This document shows positions 1 to 13,282 of a stretch of DNA of 64,000 nucleotides, piece by piece. Each line of letters starts with the position of its first letter. The stretch's first letter is position 1. The notes beneath the pieces were generated by a model that saw nothing but the letters and a program-made list of their open reading frames with translations, was not told the DNA's origin and ran no database searches. Position numbers and translations under genes: made by a program. The DNA is taken from contig CM055107.1 of NCBI GenBank assembly GCA_029204225.1, positions 2,281,218-2,345,217 of the forward strand, written 5' to 3'. The DNA is from Diphasiastrum complanatum (taxonomy: Eukaryota; Streptophyta; Lycopodiopsida; Lycopodiales; Lycopodiaceae).

Positions 1-450
1 TTGAACTAGCTCAACTTGGTTAATGGTAACACGAACACATGAAAGCTCTCTATGTAAATCTTTAACTCTCAGAACATAGTTAGATGCATTCTCTTCACTT
101 CTTTGGTAACTTTGGAAAATCTGATTCCTAAGAGTGAGTATTCTAGAAGTATTCTTTGCTTCATATATGGTCTTAAGTGCATCCCAAGCTTCTTTGGCTG
201 CAGTGCAAGATCCTATCTCTCTCAAAATTTCATTAGATACATTCATCTTGATGAAATGTAGAGCCATTCTAGCTCTCTTCTTATATTTAGGAATTTCAAC
301 CTGTGCTTGAGGCTCCTCCTCAACACCAAGCACAATATCTATAACGTCCTGGAGTATCAAAACAGACTCCATTTTTAACTTCCAAATTGAGTAATTAGAA
401 GTGTTTAGTCTTTCACTGGCTTCTAGAAGATATCCTCCCTAAGAAGCCAT
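1..450 (-). pseudogene. Ty1/Copia gag, N-terminal part, cut by window edge
   Basis: Read leftward from the ATG at 450-448, the frame stays open to the window edge except for a TAG at codon 4 (441-439). It has the make-up of a UBN2-type Copia gag (nucleocapsid precursor packaging element RNA in cytoplasmic particles). It matches the gag of the element at 19.4 kb in many blocks, for example LLEASERLN, KMNVSNE, AKEAWDALK and RILTLRNQI. The primer site (1210-1222) and LTR lie upstream in the expected order, so this is the start of a leftward Copia element whose pol would lie outside the window. Family assignment is firm; the early stop argues that this copy is inactive. Confidence 0.85.
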
Positions 451-1209
451 TATAATGAAGACTTCTTAGTTATTAGATTGAGATATGTTTGATCTTGTTC
501 CTATCAGACTTTGAGTTGCTGCTCTCTTTCACTATAGGTATTTTCAAGGTTGAACTACCTTCCTATATGAAACACTTGCAACTATACTTGAGATGAATCT
601 CAAATATTCCACAAGACAAGTTATCTAGATCAGACACAAAAAGTGGTTTGAGACACTTTGGCTGGTTTGAATCCTACTTTTGGCACGTGTGGAATGCTTC
701 AAAAGAAAACACTATTGACACTTAGAAGGCTCAAAGGGTGTTCAAATACTTCAAACTCAGTCTTGATCTACAGTGTCTTGTGTTGGATGCTCAAAACAAT
801 GGATTCAGAACAAAGTATAATTGAATCAAATCAAAATGTTGTCATTCTGATTTTGGACCTATCCCTATCCTTTTTAAGAGCTTATAACTCTTGCTAGACA
901 CATCAGATTGATTTGGTTTCAATTTCTATAAAAAGTATAGATCAAATGCTTTCCATCAAGCTATAAGACTGCTATCTTTGGATCTATAAGTAAGGAGAAC
1001 AAAGGGACTAAAAATCTTTGATTTGCATACGTACGGAATTCCAGAATTCTGTACTACCTCAATTCAGGTCTAAAAATTCAGTTCAAGCGCGATTTGATCC
1101 AAATACACTTCAGAGAAAGGTTAGAAAAAGTACAAAACTGCTTTTTTTTGCTTGATTTAGCTCTCAGTTTCTTGTACAATAAGAGTTGTTAGCATGCAAA
1201 GCTTAATGA
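451..1209 (-). other. Untranslated leader of the leftward Copia element
   Basis: This 760-bp stretch lies between the primer site and the gag ATG. I see no coding content. Its AT-rich, stop-laden character fits a Copia leader. Confidence 0.55.
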
Positions 1210-1222
1210 GGCTCTGATACCA
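1210..1222 (-). other. Primer-binding site, initiator tRNA-Met type
   Basis: The minus strand reads TGGTATCAGAGCC, complementary to the 3' end of plant initiator tRNA-Met, directly next to the LTR terminus (TGACAAAA on the plus strand). Confidence 0.9.
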
Positions 1223-1600
1223 TGACAAAATTTCCAAAATTCACACGTGTGGGGAATGTCTACAAGAGTGATTGATCTTGATTAAGCTTTGTGATTGGCA
1301 CTATAACCTAATTCTAGATTGATCAACAAGATCTCGTTTAGAAGAAATGGCTAATTCACAATCTAGCATGCTAATCAACAGAATATAATAGCAATGAATC
1401 AAAGAATGAATAAAAGTACAAGATTTCAGTGTATGAGCATTAGTCTCAACACGAGTTAGAGAGAGAAAGCTAGAGAGATAACAAGCAATATTAGTTTAGA
1501 TCCAAAATGGCATGAGATAGCTACAAAACTTTGGTTCTTCATCATTGATTGTGCTACACATATTTATGGAGTTTGAGGTAGCTCGAGGTAGAACCACATC
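1223..1600 (-). repeat. 5' LTR of the leftward Copia element (far end undefined)
   Basis: The LTR starts at 1223, abutting the primer site. It shares a short block (ACAAGAGTGATTG) with the LTR of the element at 19.4 kb, so the two families are related. The upstream limit cannot be fixed because no second LTR is in the window; the end given is arbitrary. Confidence 0.5.
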
Positions 1601-2304
1601 CATCCATTCCAAAATGACATCTAAAGTGACATCTAGAGTCTATGTGACATTTGTCACTTGTCATGCATGAAATTCTACCAACTTTTTACAAGTGTACTAG
1701 TTCTAACTAGAAATGTCCAAATCATCATGCATGTGTCCATTACACTTTGTGCATGCCTTGCATGTCACTATGGATTACTTACAATTAATGCATGTGAATT
1801 GCCACGAGTTTCTACAAGCATAATCATGCTAATTCTATGTCTACAAACTATATGCAAGTTGCATTTATCAAACTAGATAATACATAACCATGTAGCTCAA
1901 GTTCTATGTAGGCTAAACTTGGCATTTTGCATTAATGAGCTACATACTTGCATGGTACAATATTTGTAGCAAGCCAAGAAATCAATATGGATTGTTTTTC
2001 AATTTTAACAGTGTGAAGCACATGTGGAATTCTAGAAGTGATTTTTTGAGATCTAAGTCACATTGTTCCACTCCTACTCAAAGAGATGACTTTTGTTTGG
2101 CTTGAAAGAGAGTCATAAAGGTGTGTGAGTCACATGTGTAGTGGTTGATCCAAAAATCCTAGGAGTTTCTTCCTTTTTGGAACTCATTTCTTGACTTTGG
2201 TAAAAGAATTGTCTTCTTCATGGTAATCAAATCTTGCTAACTAGCATTAGCTCTTTTTAAGCAGATATCTTGGTGTGAGATAAGCTTCACAATTCTAAAA
2301 ATTT
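1601..2304. other. No gene seen; probably LTR or flanking DNA
   Basis: AT-rich sequence with only short chance open frames. It may be the remainder of the LTR that starts at 1223. Confidence 0.3.
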
Positions 2305-3040
2305 GAATTTCATTCCAACTCTAAAGAGATAGAGTCATTGGTACTTGGCGTAGTCCAATAGGGGTGAATGAATTCAATTTTTTGAGCAAATTTTTTGACA
2401 TTGTATGTATGAAATTCAAATAAGTTCTATTCAACTTTCTTTGTGAGACTGTGGGTTGTGATCCCATTGGGTGTCTAGAACAAAGAGAGGAGTCCATGTT
2501 TGAGTGTTCATGCATGGTTGAGATCTTTGTGAATCTCTAGATGTAAAATTTTTAAAATTCTTGACATAGATTGTTATCAAACCATTTCATGTTCATTCCA
2601 AATCTCACTCTTGAGATTCTTTGGAACAAGAGGGATTCCAAAAGGGGTGATTTGATCTGATCTTTGTGTGTTTGAATCAAGTGTACCTGTCAAGTTTATG
2701 TGATCTAGTGTAGATCCATTTTTAGTGAAAATTTGTGGTATAGTTTGTTGTCAAACCAAATCAAATTCAATCCAAATCTAAATAGAGTCTTTGGGTCAAG
2801 AGTGAGTCCAAAAGAAGTGATTAAGTTTGAGTTTCATGTGTTTGAAACAAAACCTATCCTTTGTTCAATAATCTCAAAAGATGATTGAACTAGTCAAGAG
2901 AAAAGGAAAATGTAGATGTCAAATCTTTTCAAAATTCCATTCCAACTCTCAAAAGAAAGAGTCACTGGTATTTGTTGAGTCCAATAGGGGCGTTTGGATC
3001 TAATTTTTGTAATTTGATAGAGTGCTTTTGTCTTAGTGAT
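2305..3040 (+). repeat. Four diverged direct repeats of about 170 bp
   Basis: Copies start near 2305, 2585, 2759 and 2929. Each has CATTCCAA or a variant, then an AGAGTC-like block, then GAGTCCAATAGGGG or GATTCCAAAAGGGG, then a TGATCT/GATTT tail. The first spacing (280 bp) suggests an insertion or a lost partial copy. No coding content. Confidence 0.55.
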
Positions 3041-3249
3041 CAAAGAAAAGTTTAGTTTCCAATTGACTAGGTTGAAACGTGATGTGATTCAAAATTTGTG
3101 ATCTAGATCTTGTGTAGATCCTTCTAGATTTTTGAATGTGTTCAAATCTAGTTTCTTGAGAGTCACAAATTACAATTTGAAAATTCATATCACAAGTTTT
3201 TACTTCCTCATCATGGCATCAATAGGTGATACCCTATTGGAGGCAAGTA

Positions 3250-3393
3250 AGGACAAATCCAAGGAAAGGTATTTCCTTTGTGGAAAGATGCATGAGGCTT
3301 GGAGTCTCACAAGGACTTACAAGATTTGTCTTCAAAAGTCCATCACCACACATTTCAAACCTTTAGAAGTTTTTCATTTGGACGTGCATTGTT
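3250..3393 (+). pseudogene. Possible Copia integrase N-terminal fragment
   Basis: The forward frame has a CGKMH block followed about 25 residues later by PLEVFHLDVH. This resembles the Copia pattern in which the second half of the zinc-binding region (GKxH) leads into the first aspartate of the integrase core (PLELVHTDVCG). Nothing upstream or downstream in this frame extends the match, and the adjacent integrase fragment is on the opposite strand. Tentative. Confidence 0.3.
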
Positions 3394-3432
3394 TGGTTCA
3401 AGATGCAAAGATAAATGTCACTTTCATTAATG

Positions 3433-4124
3433 TCACTTGGATTTGAGATCAACCTTTTGATCTTCCACTTGACCATCAAAGTCATTGAACAAAACTTGTT
3501 TTTCAGATCCATTAGTTGCATCCATTCCATGAAAACCATCATCCACTTGCATAGCATCATCTATACAAGAAGATCCACCAAAATATGTGAGAAATGCAAC
3601 ATGAGTCACTTCCACTTACTTACCTTTCTCATCATATGTGAGCCTTGAAGGCATTTTTCTTTCCCTTGATGTTCTTCTTGGCTTTTGATTTGATGAAGGT
3701 TCTTCATCATTACCATCTAAAGTAGACATCTCTACCAATAATCACCTTATTAGTAGTAGGAATGTAAACCTTGTAGGCTTTACTCTCTCACTATATCCAA
3801 CAACTATACCTTTTCTTGAAGTTGGATCCTCCTTTGTCCTATCATCAAGAGCTATATAGACATAGAAAGTGCATCCAAAAGTTCTAAAAAAACTTGACAC
3901 TCGGCCTCCTCTTGAATAGGGTGTCCTACCATGCAATATAGCACTCGGCCACCTATAACATAAAAAGTAGCACACAACAAAGCTTGATCCCAAAATGGTT
4001 TTGGAAGATTATTTCCTAACCTCATGGCTTTGGCACTTTCACATAAAGTTTTATTCTTCCTCTGGGCCACTCCATTTGTTGTGGTGTCCTTGGAGTTAAT
4101 TTTGGATAAAGGTTTTACATTCAA
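3433..4124 (-). pseudogene. Ty1/Copia integrase core end plus C-terminal linker
   Basis: Read leftward, 4124-3852 gives the end of a Copia integrase core (TTNGVAQRKNKTL, with the usual catalytic Glu position replaced by Gln, then LPKPFWDQAL). After a frame change, 3993-3742 gives the C-terminal part (VGYSERVK...). A further frame carries VYIPTTNKVIIGRDVYF and the pre-RT linker. At least two frameshifts. It is an isolated fragment: no RT or LTR is joined to it. Confidence 0.75.
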
Positions 4125-4142
4125 GGATTATGGTTCATTGTA

Positions 4143-4622
4143 GTGTATTGTATGTTTATGAATGTAGTAATCATGTCGGGGTTCGGTAGTGGTGAGAGCT
4201 CAGAAACTTATGTTTCAAATCTTTATGCAACACTAACTCCCGAGAAAAAAGAAGAATTACAAAATTTGATGCTAAGACAAGGCGAGGCTGGTCCCTCTCA
4301 AGCGATCGCGGCTCCCTCACCCGCCCCTTCTAAAGAGTCCTCCACGAATCCCTACTACGACGTGGATCCAGAAGGAAATATAATCACCAGTCGTCGGGGG
4401 GGGGGGGGGGGATAGGGATAGATTGTGTTCTTTATGCCAACATTATTTTGGTGATAGATTATTTATGAAATGGGCTAAACAACCTGCAGATCTTAAATCG
4501 CATGTTGCTAATAGCCTTTGTGGCAAATTTCCACAAGATGTGGAATTCAACATGAAAGAAATATATAAACATATGAGCCTGTGGATAAGACATCGTCGTA
4601 CGAGCCTATAGGGCTGGGTTAT
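4143..4622 (+). pseudogene. Unrecognised open stretch, Pro/Ser-rich then basic
   Basis: From 4143 a frame of 90 codons has a helical, acidic N-terminal part (TPEKKEELQNLMLRQ), then a Pro/Ser/Ala linker. It ends in a glycine string made by the G16 run at 4396-4411. Just after the run another frame continues for about 60 codons (FMKWAKQPADLK, IYKHMSLWIRHRR). The two look like one coding segment broken at the homopolymer. The layout resembles accessory proteins of plant CACTA or Ptta/En-Spm transposons, but I cannot confirm a family. No start context or introns can be argued. Confidence 0.35.
4396..4411 (+). repeat. G16 homopolymer
   Basis: Sixteen uninterrupted G inside otherwise non-repetitive, coding-like sequence. 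Confidence 0.95.
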
Positions 4623-4761
4623 CCAAACCCCACTGGTGTTCAAGGGCAGATTGGAACACAATAAAAAATGATAAAAAAACACCAGTTGATGTGACATGTT
4701 TTCTTGAATGGATTCTTGGAAGAGGAAATTTACATGTGCCAATCCGAGGGCTTCATTGTCA

Positions 4762-4852
4762 TGTGCCAAATCCCAAACCAATAGCAACAGCAATGAAGTA
4801 AAGCTAGAAGCAAGAAGATAACAAGACATTCATGATAGCATATCAATAGAAA
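4762..4852 (-). repeat. LTR-end fragment, inverted copy of 9165-9255
   Basis: These 91 bp are the near-identical reverse complement of 9165-9255. There the same sequence sits just before an initiator-Met primer site, so this is the 3' end of a minus-strand LTR with its primer site lost. Confidence 0.7.
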
Positions 4853-4998
4853 TCTAGAAACAATGAGATCACAATGGAATTGCATTAGCAATGAAAGAAA
4901 TAGTACAATCAATGGAAATGGAGCATTGATTCATGTGGATAGGGCACATGAGACCTAGCAATGGAGATCCCTATGGCTTGCATTCACAAGGAGGCTAG

Positions 4999-5660
4999 TG
5001 TGAAAGTATTGTACTTTAGGACCATAAATGGATCTACAAAAGATCCACAAGAGTGATTGGATGCTTGCTTAACAATCTATCAAAAAACTAGACACAAAAA
5101 AGTTGATCTAGATTGGCAATTTGACAAACAACAAGCATTAACAATCAAAAGCATTAATAAACATTGAAATCCGAGCCCACACGTACTATAGTCTGTAGTA
5201 TGGCCTTAAACCTGAAAAACAAGTAGAAATTGATTTGGTTTCGTTTGGATCACAAAAACTCAGTGTACATAGTGAACTAGCTTGAGATTGCCAATGAGCT
5301 CCAAAAATTTTCTATCTTCTCAGTATGGAGAGAGGGAATACATAGCAAATTCGACTTCCTTCTTGAAGTTAGGTGGATTTCCAGCATGTAATAAGGAAGT
5401 TAACTCACTCTCCTTGACCTAAAATGAAACCGTAGCCTAGATCCTAGAGTTATGCTTGGTAGGTAGCTAGTTGGTCAAATTTTCACCTTAAACTTAGGTG
5501 TATGTTCTATAAAGTAGGGATGACCACCAAATAGACATGACCAACTCTCTTGACTTGACCTAACCTACATTAGGATGGGTTTACCACGTGGCATCATGGC
5601 CTCCCATGTGTGGGACCCACGTGTGTACACAATTTACACTATTCTACATGGTTTTTGATG
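4999..5660 (-). repeat. Truncated LTR of the 19.4-kb Copia family
   Basis: The reverse complement of this stretch aligns nearly end to end with the 701-bp LTR at 19408-20108. It includes the terminal TGTGAAAGTA (LTR 3' end) at 4999. The other end lacks the first 40 bp or so of the LTR. No primer site, PPT or coding sequence is attached, so it is a truncated solo LTR. Confidence 0.85.
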
Positions 5661-7372
<1,712 letters not shown>

Positions 7373-8045
7373 GATCTCAAGGATTTTAATAGAGTTTTCC
7401 TGATACTTTTTGTATAGTTTGAAACTAAATTTTGGGTTAACCCCTGAACTAGTAAAATTTGGGACAATGGCCTAATTCTTATATACTATCATTCTGAACT
7501 TCAAAAATACATGGTTTTTTCAAAAAGAAACAATATGTTTTGCTGATTTTTGAAGAAAGAAACTTTGAAACAACCTTGTAACTGTCTATATACTTTAAGG
7601 CAGGTGTTTATCATGGTATGAAAAAGACGAGGTTTTATTAAAATGATATCTGACTTCATTTAGGCTGAATTTATACATCTCTTAGTCATATGCATATAAT
7701 TGACTTGTGTATGCATAAGTACGTGAATCAGAGTATGACGATATTTATTTCTTATACTTAGTCTCAAATTTTGTAATTGAGATGTATTGCAAACTTATGT
7801 ATAGTTTAAAACAAAAATATGGTTTAATCCCTGAAAAAATAGCAATTGGAATAATAGCGTAGTTCTAATATACTATCATTAGAAATCCAAAAATAACTGG
7901 TTTTTTTTCCATAAAATGACAACATAATTTTTTGATTTGTGGAAAATGAAACATTGGAACAACCATGCAACTGTTTATATATTTTATAATAGTTGTTTAT
8001 CTTTGTATAAAATAGCCGAGTTGTTATTGATATGACAGATGATCC
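7373..8045 (+). repeat. Diverged direct repeat, period about 386 bp
   Basis: 7373-7660 and 7758-8045 align at moderate identity. Shared blocks include TGTATAGTTT, ATATACTATCATT, AACAACC(T/A)TG and AACTGT(C/T)TATATA. They look like two old copies of one non-coding unit. Confidence 0.6.
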
Positions 8046-8255
8046 CTACAATTTTTTATATAATATAATATAGGTTTTAATGTAATTGTATGAATTTGTT
8101 ATGACATGAACAACAGGTCATAGTACACATAGATTCATATGTATAATTACCAAATATACTCTTTTCTGAATGGTATGAGCAAAATACACATTGGTATTTA
8201 TGTCATACATGTACAAAACATAGATTGTGGAAGAGTGTATAGTTGTATATAATGC

Positions 8256-8899
<644 letters not shown>

Positions 8900-9040
8900 G
8901 AGCTTATTCTATTCTGTAAGTACTGTAAGAGGACTGGTCACCTTATCAAGGATTGCAGAACATTGCAATACAACAACGAAAAGAAGCAACAGTTCCAACA
9001 ACAAGCAAATGGCATGAAACCGTTGCGCCGTCTGGAGTAG
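8900..9040 (+). pseudogene. Retroelement gag zinc-knuckle relic
   Basis: The forward frame encodes CKYCKRTGHLIKDC, a perfect C-x2-C-x4-H-x4-C nucleocapsid knuckle, followed by a Gln/Lys-rich tail and a TAG at 9038-9040. This arrangement is typical of the C-terminal end of a Copia gag. No gag core lies upstream and no protease downstream, so it is an orphan fragment. Confidence 0.7.
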
Positions 9041-9164
9041 ATCGTGGCTTCTGTTGTCATTGTCCAAATAGTTGCACTATACATAGACTAAGTTGTTTGA
9101 CAGTCCTCGACGATAGTCGGTTGAGTCAATAAGTTGGACTCCCCGATAAATTGGCCAAGTTGGG

Positions 9165-9260
9165 TTTCTATTGATATGCTATCATGAATGTCTTGTTATC
9201 TTCTTGCTTCTAGCTTGACTTCATTGCTATTGCTATTGGTTTGGGATTTGGCACAGGACA
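9165..9260 (+). repeat. 3' end of an LTR
   Basis: The segment ends shortly before a primer site and recurs inverted at 4762-4852. The upstream limit of this LTR is not visible. Confidence 0.6.
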
Positions 9261-9265
9261 TTTCT

Positions 9266-9277
9266 TGGTATTAGAGC
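9266..9277 (+). other. Primer-binding site, initiator tRNA-Met type (one mismatch)
   Basis: TGGTATTAGAGC differs at one base from the usual TGGTATCAGAGC and follows the LTR end by about 5 bp. No gag can be tied to it with certainty; the next gag-like frame on this strand starts at 11278. Confidence 0.65.
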
Positions 9278-9749
9278 ATAGATCCTAAATTCATGATGAT
9301 TCTATGTGAATTTCATTGGATTTGATAAGTTTATTGCATGTGTAGCTTTCTTTTTGCTAATTTCTAACTTTGAATTTTTCAGTCCTGTTCAGACAAATTT
9401 TTAGAACTCAAAGTTTTTCATTTCTAATTTGATTCGATAGGTTTGTGAAGCTTTGTTTTAGCTTTCATTTGCACCAATTTGCAAGGAATTTGGATAAGAG
9501 ATGTAAAAGTTATTGCACTTTTCCTAAAAGCTGTCAAAATAGAAGATTAGAAATTTCACTTCATTTTTTTTTTAAAGTGAGACAGAATCATTTCAATTCT
9601 TCAATTCTGAAGTTTTGCTTCCCTTGTAAAAAACAATTCAGTTTCTTCAGTTTGAAGTTCTCAGGCTAAGAAAAAAAACCCTAACCCTACCTACCTACAG
9701 CCCTAACCTAACCTAACCTTAAGTCTTAAATACACCTTAAAAAAAAAAA
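9278..9749. other. Leader-like AT-rich DNA, no gene
   Basis: Probable untranslated leader after the primer site. It contains a short CCCTAA/CCTAAC stretch near 9680-9720 and an A-rich tract near 9740. Confidence 0.4.
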
Positions 9750-9823
9750 AAAGTGTCACGGCCCGGCACTCACGCCATTCCAAACACTGGTCGAGTCTTC
9801 AACCAAAACACTCGGTCACATCT

Positions 9824-9839
9824 CCCCCCCCCCCCCCCC
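9824..9839 (+). repeat. C16 homopolymer
   Basis: Sixteen uninterrupted C inside the C+T-rich block. Confidence 0.95.
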
Positions 9840-9923
9840 GAGTTCCTTTCCTGGCGATTACCTCCCCTCGCGAGTCCTCTTCAGCTCGGTTACCCTCCCT
9901 CTCTCTCGCAATATCCTCAGCTA

Positions 9924-10358
<435 letters not shown>

Positions 10359-10720
10359 ATCGGAGCTGAAACATCTATTTGCGACTTCACTCTCCCCTCG
10401 TGACTTCACTCTTTTTCCCCTCCTACGACTACCTGAGATTACACCCTTCCCCACCCCTCGATTACCATGCTTCGGATTGATCATACCAGGCCGCTCTCTG
10501 ATCCAGCAGCAGTATCTCAACTAATTCCACCACCACCAAAACAATTTCCTTCTCCTCCCTATTCGGTTCCTCTCCTCGTGACTCGGCTAATGTCCTCAGG
10601 CTGATCGCGAACACCCCTGCCCATTCGGCTCGGTTGATTCACTTCCTATTTTTTTTCGGCTCAGCTCGACTGATGACAGGTGATACACCCGGCTCGGCTG
10701 ATGCAATACACTAACCGGAA

Positions 10721-11277
10721 AAAAAATAAAAAATTGCCATAAATTTCAAATTCTTTTATGGTTTTTTTATTTTTTTACGAGCACCAAAACATTTCATGGA
10801 TCTCAAACTTTATAGAATCCAGTTTGTAATTTTTTTTAAAAAAAAACCCCCTTTGTTCTAAGTTGTTTGTTTAGTTTTTTTCTCTCATTCTTTAAACCCC
10901 TATAACTTTCTTGTTTGGGTTCGGATTCCAGCGCAGTAAAGACAAAAAGTGAACAGAACGTCGAGCCTAACACTGCTAAGTTATTGTTGTAATTATTACT
11001 TTTGATTTTTTTTTTAACAAGGGTATTTACTTGTATTTTATTTGCTTATTTCAAATCTTCATATCGTCTCCGTCTGGGCTCAAAATTGAATACTGTAAAA
11101 AGCAAAAGTGCTCAATTTTATGTGACCTACAAAATTTTGCCTTTTTGATTTCACTCATCATAGAACTCTGAGTTTTAAATGGGTGGAGAATAGAGCAATT
11201 CAGATATTTTATCAAAGTCCATTGCACATAAACTTCAGCTTAGTATACCGTAACTTACCAGTCCTTCAATTGTCAAG
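10721..11277. other. No feature recognised
   Basis: T- and A-rich sequence, possibly the leader of the gag-only element. A 5' LTR matching the one at 19109 is not visible here. Confidence 0.35.
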
Positions 11278-12322
11278 ATGGTTGTGGATTCCAATTTCGA
11301 ATACGTAGATGACAGTGACTCTGAATACGAAGATCAATCTAACGATGAGTATTATGAGCACAACGATGACGAATCTAATCAGTGCGACGAATCCAATCAG
11401 TGCGAACAAATGTCATATGGAGACTATCTAGAACATAATGAAGCACATTTATATAGTGTGAAGAACCTCATGTTACCACTGATAAATGACAACCTTTTTA
11501 CAAAAGTGCATCGAAGAATTTAAATGTACAGACCGCCAAGTATGGCATTCTACCCAACAGATGTCTACCGTGGAGATCTATTTCAATGACTTCCATCAGA
11601 TAATGGACAGATATGGTTATTCGGTGGAGGAATTTAATACAATGCAGTTTATTTTAGGCTTAAAGCCTGAGATAAGAGCTTGTTTATCCCAGGATATATA
11701 TCATGAGACTTGGATAATGTCATTATCTGATATAAGATCACATGTTCACACCATAGAATATGAACTGAACAAGGGTCAACGTGAAGCTGCTACAGAATAC
11801 TTAACACCACTAATGTGCACTTTGGACATACACGGGATATTAATTATCAACAAAATGATCAGGTACAAAAGCTGAAGGATCAGACAAAGTGCCTAAGGTT
11901 CAATTGGGAAAAACTATTAATTCAAGAATCCAAAAAAATGATGGGCCAAATGATTGTGATGAATCATCATCAATATCATCAAAGGATGAATTGGAAGTAC
12001 AAAACGATGATAAAGAAAATTCTTCATCAACATCCTTAGTGAAAGAATTGAAAGTGCAACATGATGAAGAAGAACGACTACCAACAATGGAAAAGCTTGT
12101 TCAGCAAATAGATCAGCCAATTTCATCAGCAACTTTTGGTTTTCCATTGAATTCACAAGGGATGGCCAATCAACATGTATGTAGTGCTATGGAATGTACA
12201 CAGGATCGGCAACATAAATGTAATTTCCAATTTGAACCAAGCAAGACAATTTCAAATGCGAGCACAATGTCAATGCAAGGACACCGAAAATCAGCTGAGG
12301 TCAATGAACACGATGCGGAGGA
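11278..12322 (+). pseudogene. Gag-only LTR element, coding part 1
   Basis: Three overlapping forward frames (11278-11523, 11486-11875, 11889-12322) form one decayed gag. The first is very acidic (Asp/Glu/Asn-rich). The second carries a capsid-like core (YFNDFHQIMDRYGYSVEEF, then FILGLKPEIRACLS, SDIRSHVHTIEYELNK), matching the retrotransposon gag pattern in which VEEYxxEF leads to an FxxGLxxEIR block. The third is a Ser/Asp/Glu-rich tail. The frame is cut at 12322 by the leftward Copia element and resumes at 18060. No protease or RT follows anywhere in the element. Two frameshifts lie within part 1. Confidence 0.65.
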
Positions 12323-13268
12323 TGTAGGAAAAATAGTAATTATTCTTCCACAGAAAACACGATGAAAGTTTGAATAAATCAAACTAATGATCAATGTCTT
12401 CAATCGGATCTGTGTCGGATCTATGTACTAATAGAACGGTATTAGCTCTGATTGAATATGCGTGCAGAAATTATATGCAAAATCAAGAGACAGCTTAAGA
12501 CAATTTTTAGACAAACAAAAACTATTGATCAAAAACGAATTTATAATTCTAAATCTAAATCAGTATACATCTCTTGTTGTCTTATCTTGTTGATGTGTCT
12601 CTGATTGAGTGAGTGAGTTACAACAAGTAGTGCACATGTATTTATATTGTTACAAGACAGGTCTTTTGGCCTTTTATTTACAGGGTCTTTTATTTATGTA
12701 GCAATAGATATCTAATCGTTTACGACGGTTGATATTCAAATAGACGCTTTGTTTTCAGGGTCAAATAAATTCTGTTCATGAATTATTTGCGACAGTCCAT
12801 CTCTTCATCTCAGCTTTGTGTTTCGCAAATTATTCGTGACACTTGTCTCTTCACGACATTTTCGTCTTTCGCAAATTGTTTGCGACAGATGACAATTCTT
12901 GAGTTTGAAGAAGAATCAGAAGATTTCACGAATTGTTCACGACAATTTTGCAACAGGTGAGCTTGAAGAAGAATCCATAAGATTTCACGAATTGTTCGTG
13001 ACAATTTCGCGACATCTGAGGTTTGAACAAGAAACAGAATATTTTGTGACAAGATTTTGTTTGCGAATCTTTCGAGTTTCAACAAGAAAGCCACGAGCTT
13101 TTACAAGAAACTGTTTCGCAAATCTTTCGAGTTAGCTGCAAGATAAATTTCACGAATCCTTCGCAAATCTTTCGAGTTGGTCACGAATAGAAATGTTTCT
13201 CATCCTTTGTCAAGTAAATTGTGCACTTTGTTAGTAGAATCGAGATCTATCTGATCAGGTGTTCGACA
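12323..13268 (-). repeat. 3' LTR of Copia element I (946 bp)
   Basis: Begins TGTAGGAAAAATAG and ends GTTCGACA on the plus strand. It aligns with 17374-18054. It holds a 58-bp tandem duplication (about 12900-13014) and many near-palindromic motifs such as CACGAATTGTTCGTGAC. Confidence 0.92.
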
Positions 13269-13282
13269 ACTCCCTCTCAAAG
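13269..13282 (-). other. Polypurine tract of Copia element I
   Basis: The minus strand reads CTTTGAGAGGGAG immediately before the 3' LTR start (TGTCGAACACC). Confidence 0.85.

Noticed and set aside
658-897. 79-codon forward frame in the first kilobase
   Set aside because: It lies in the leader of a minus-strand Copia element and has no recognisable features.
9676-9720. Interstitial telomere repeat
   Set aside because: Only about two CCCTAA-type units followed by CCTAC/CCTAAC variants; too short and degenerate.
11278-11523. Acidic 81-codon frame as a separate small protein
   Set aside because: It overlaps the following gag frame and reads as the N-terminal part of the same decayed gag.
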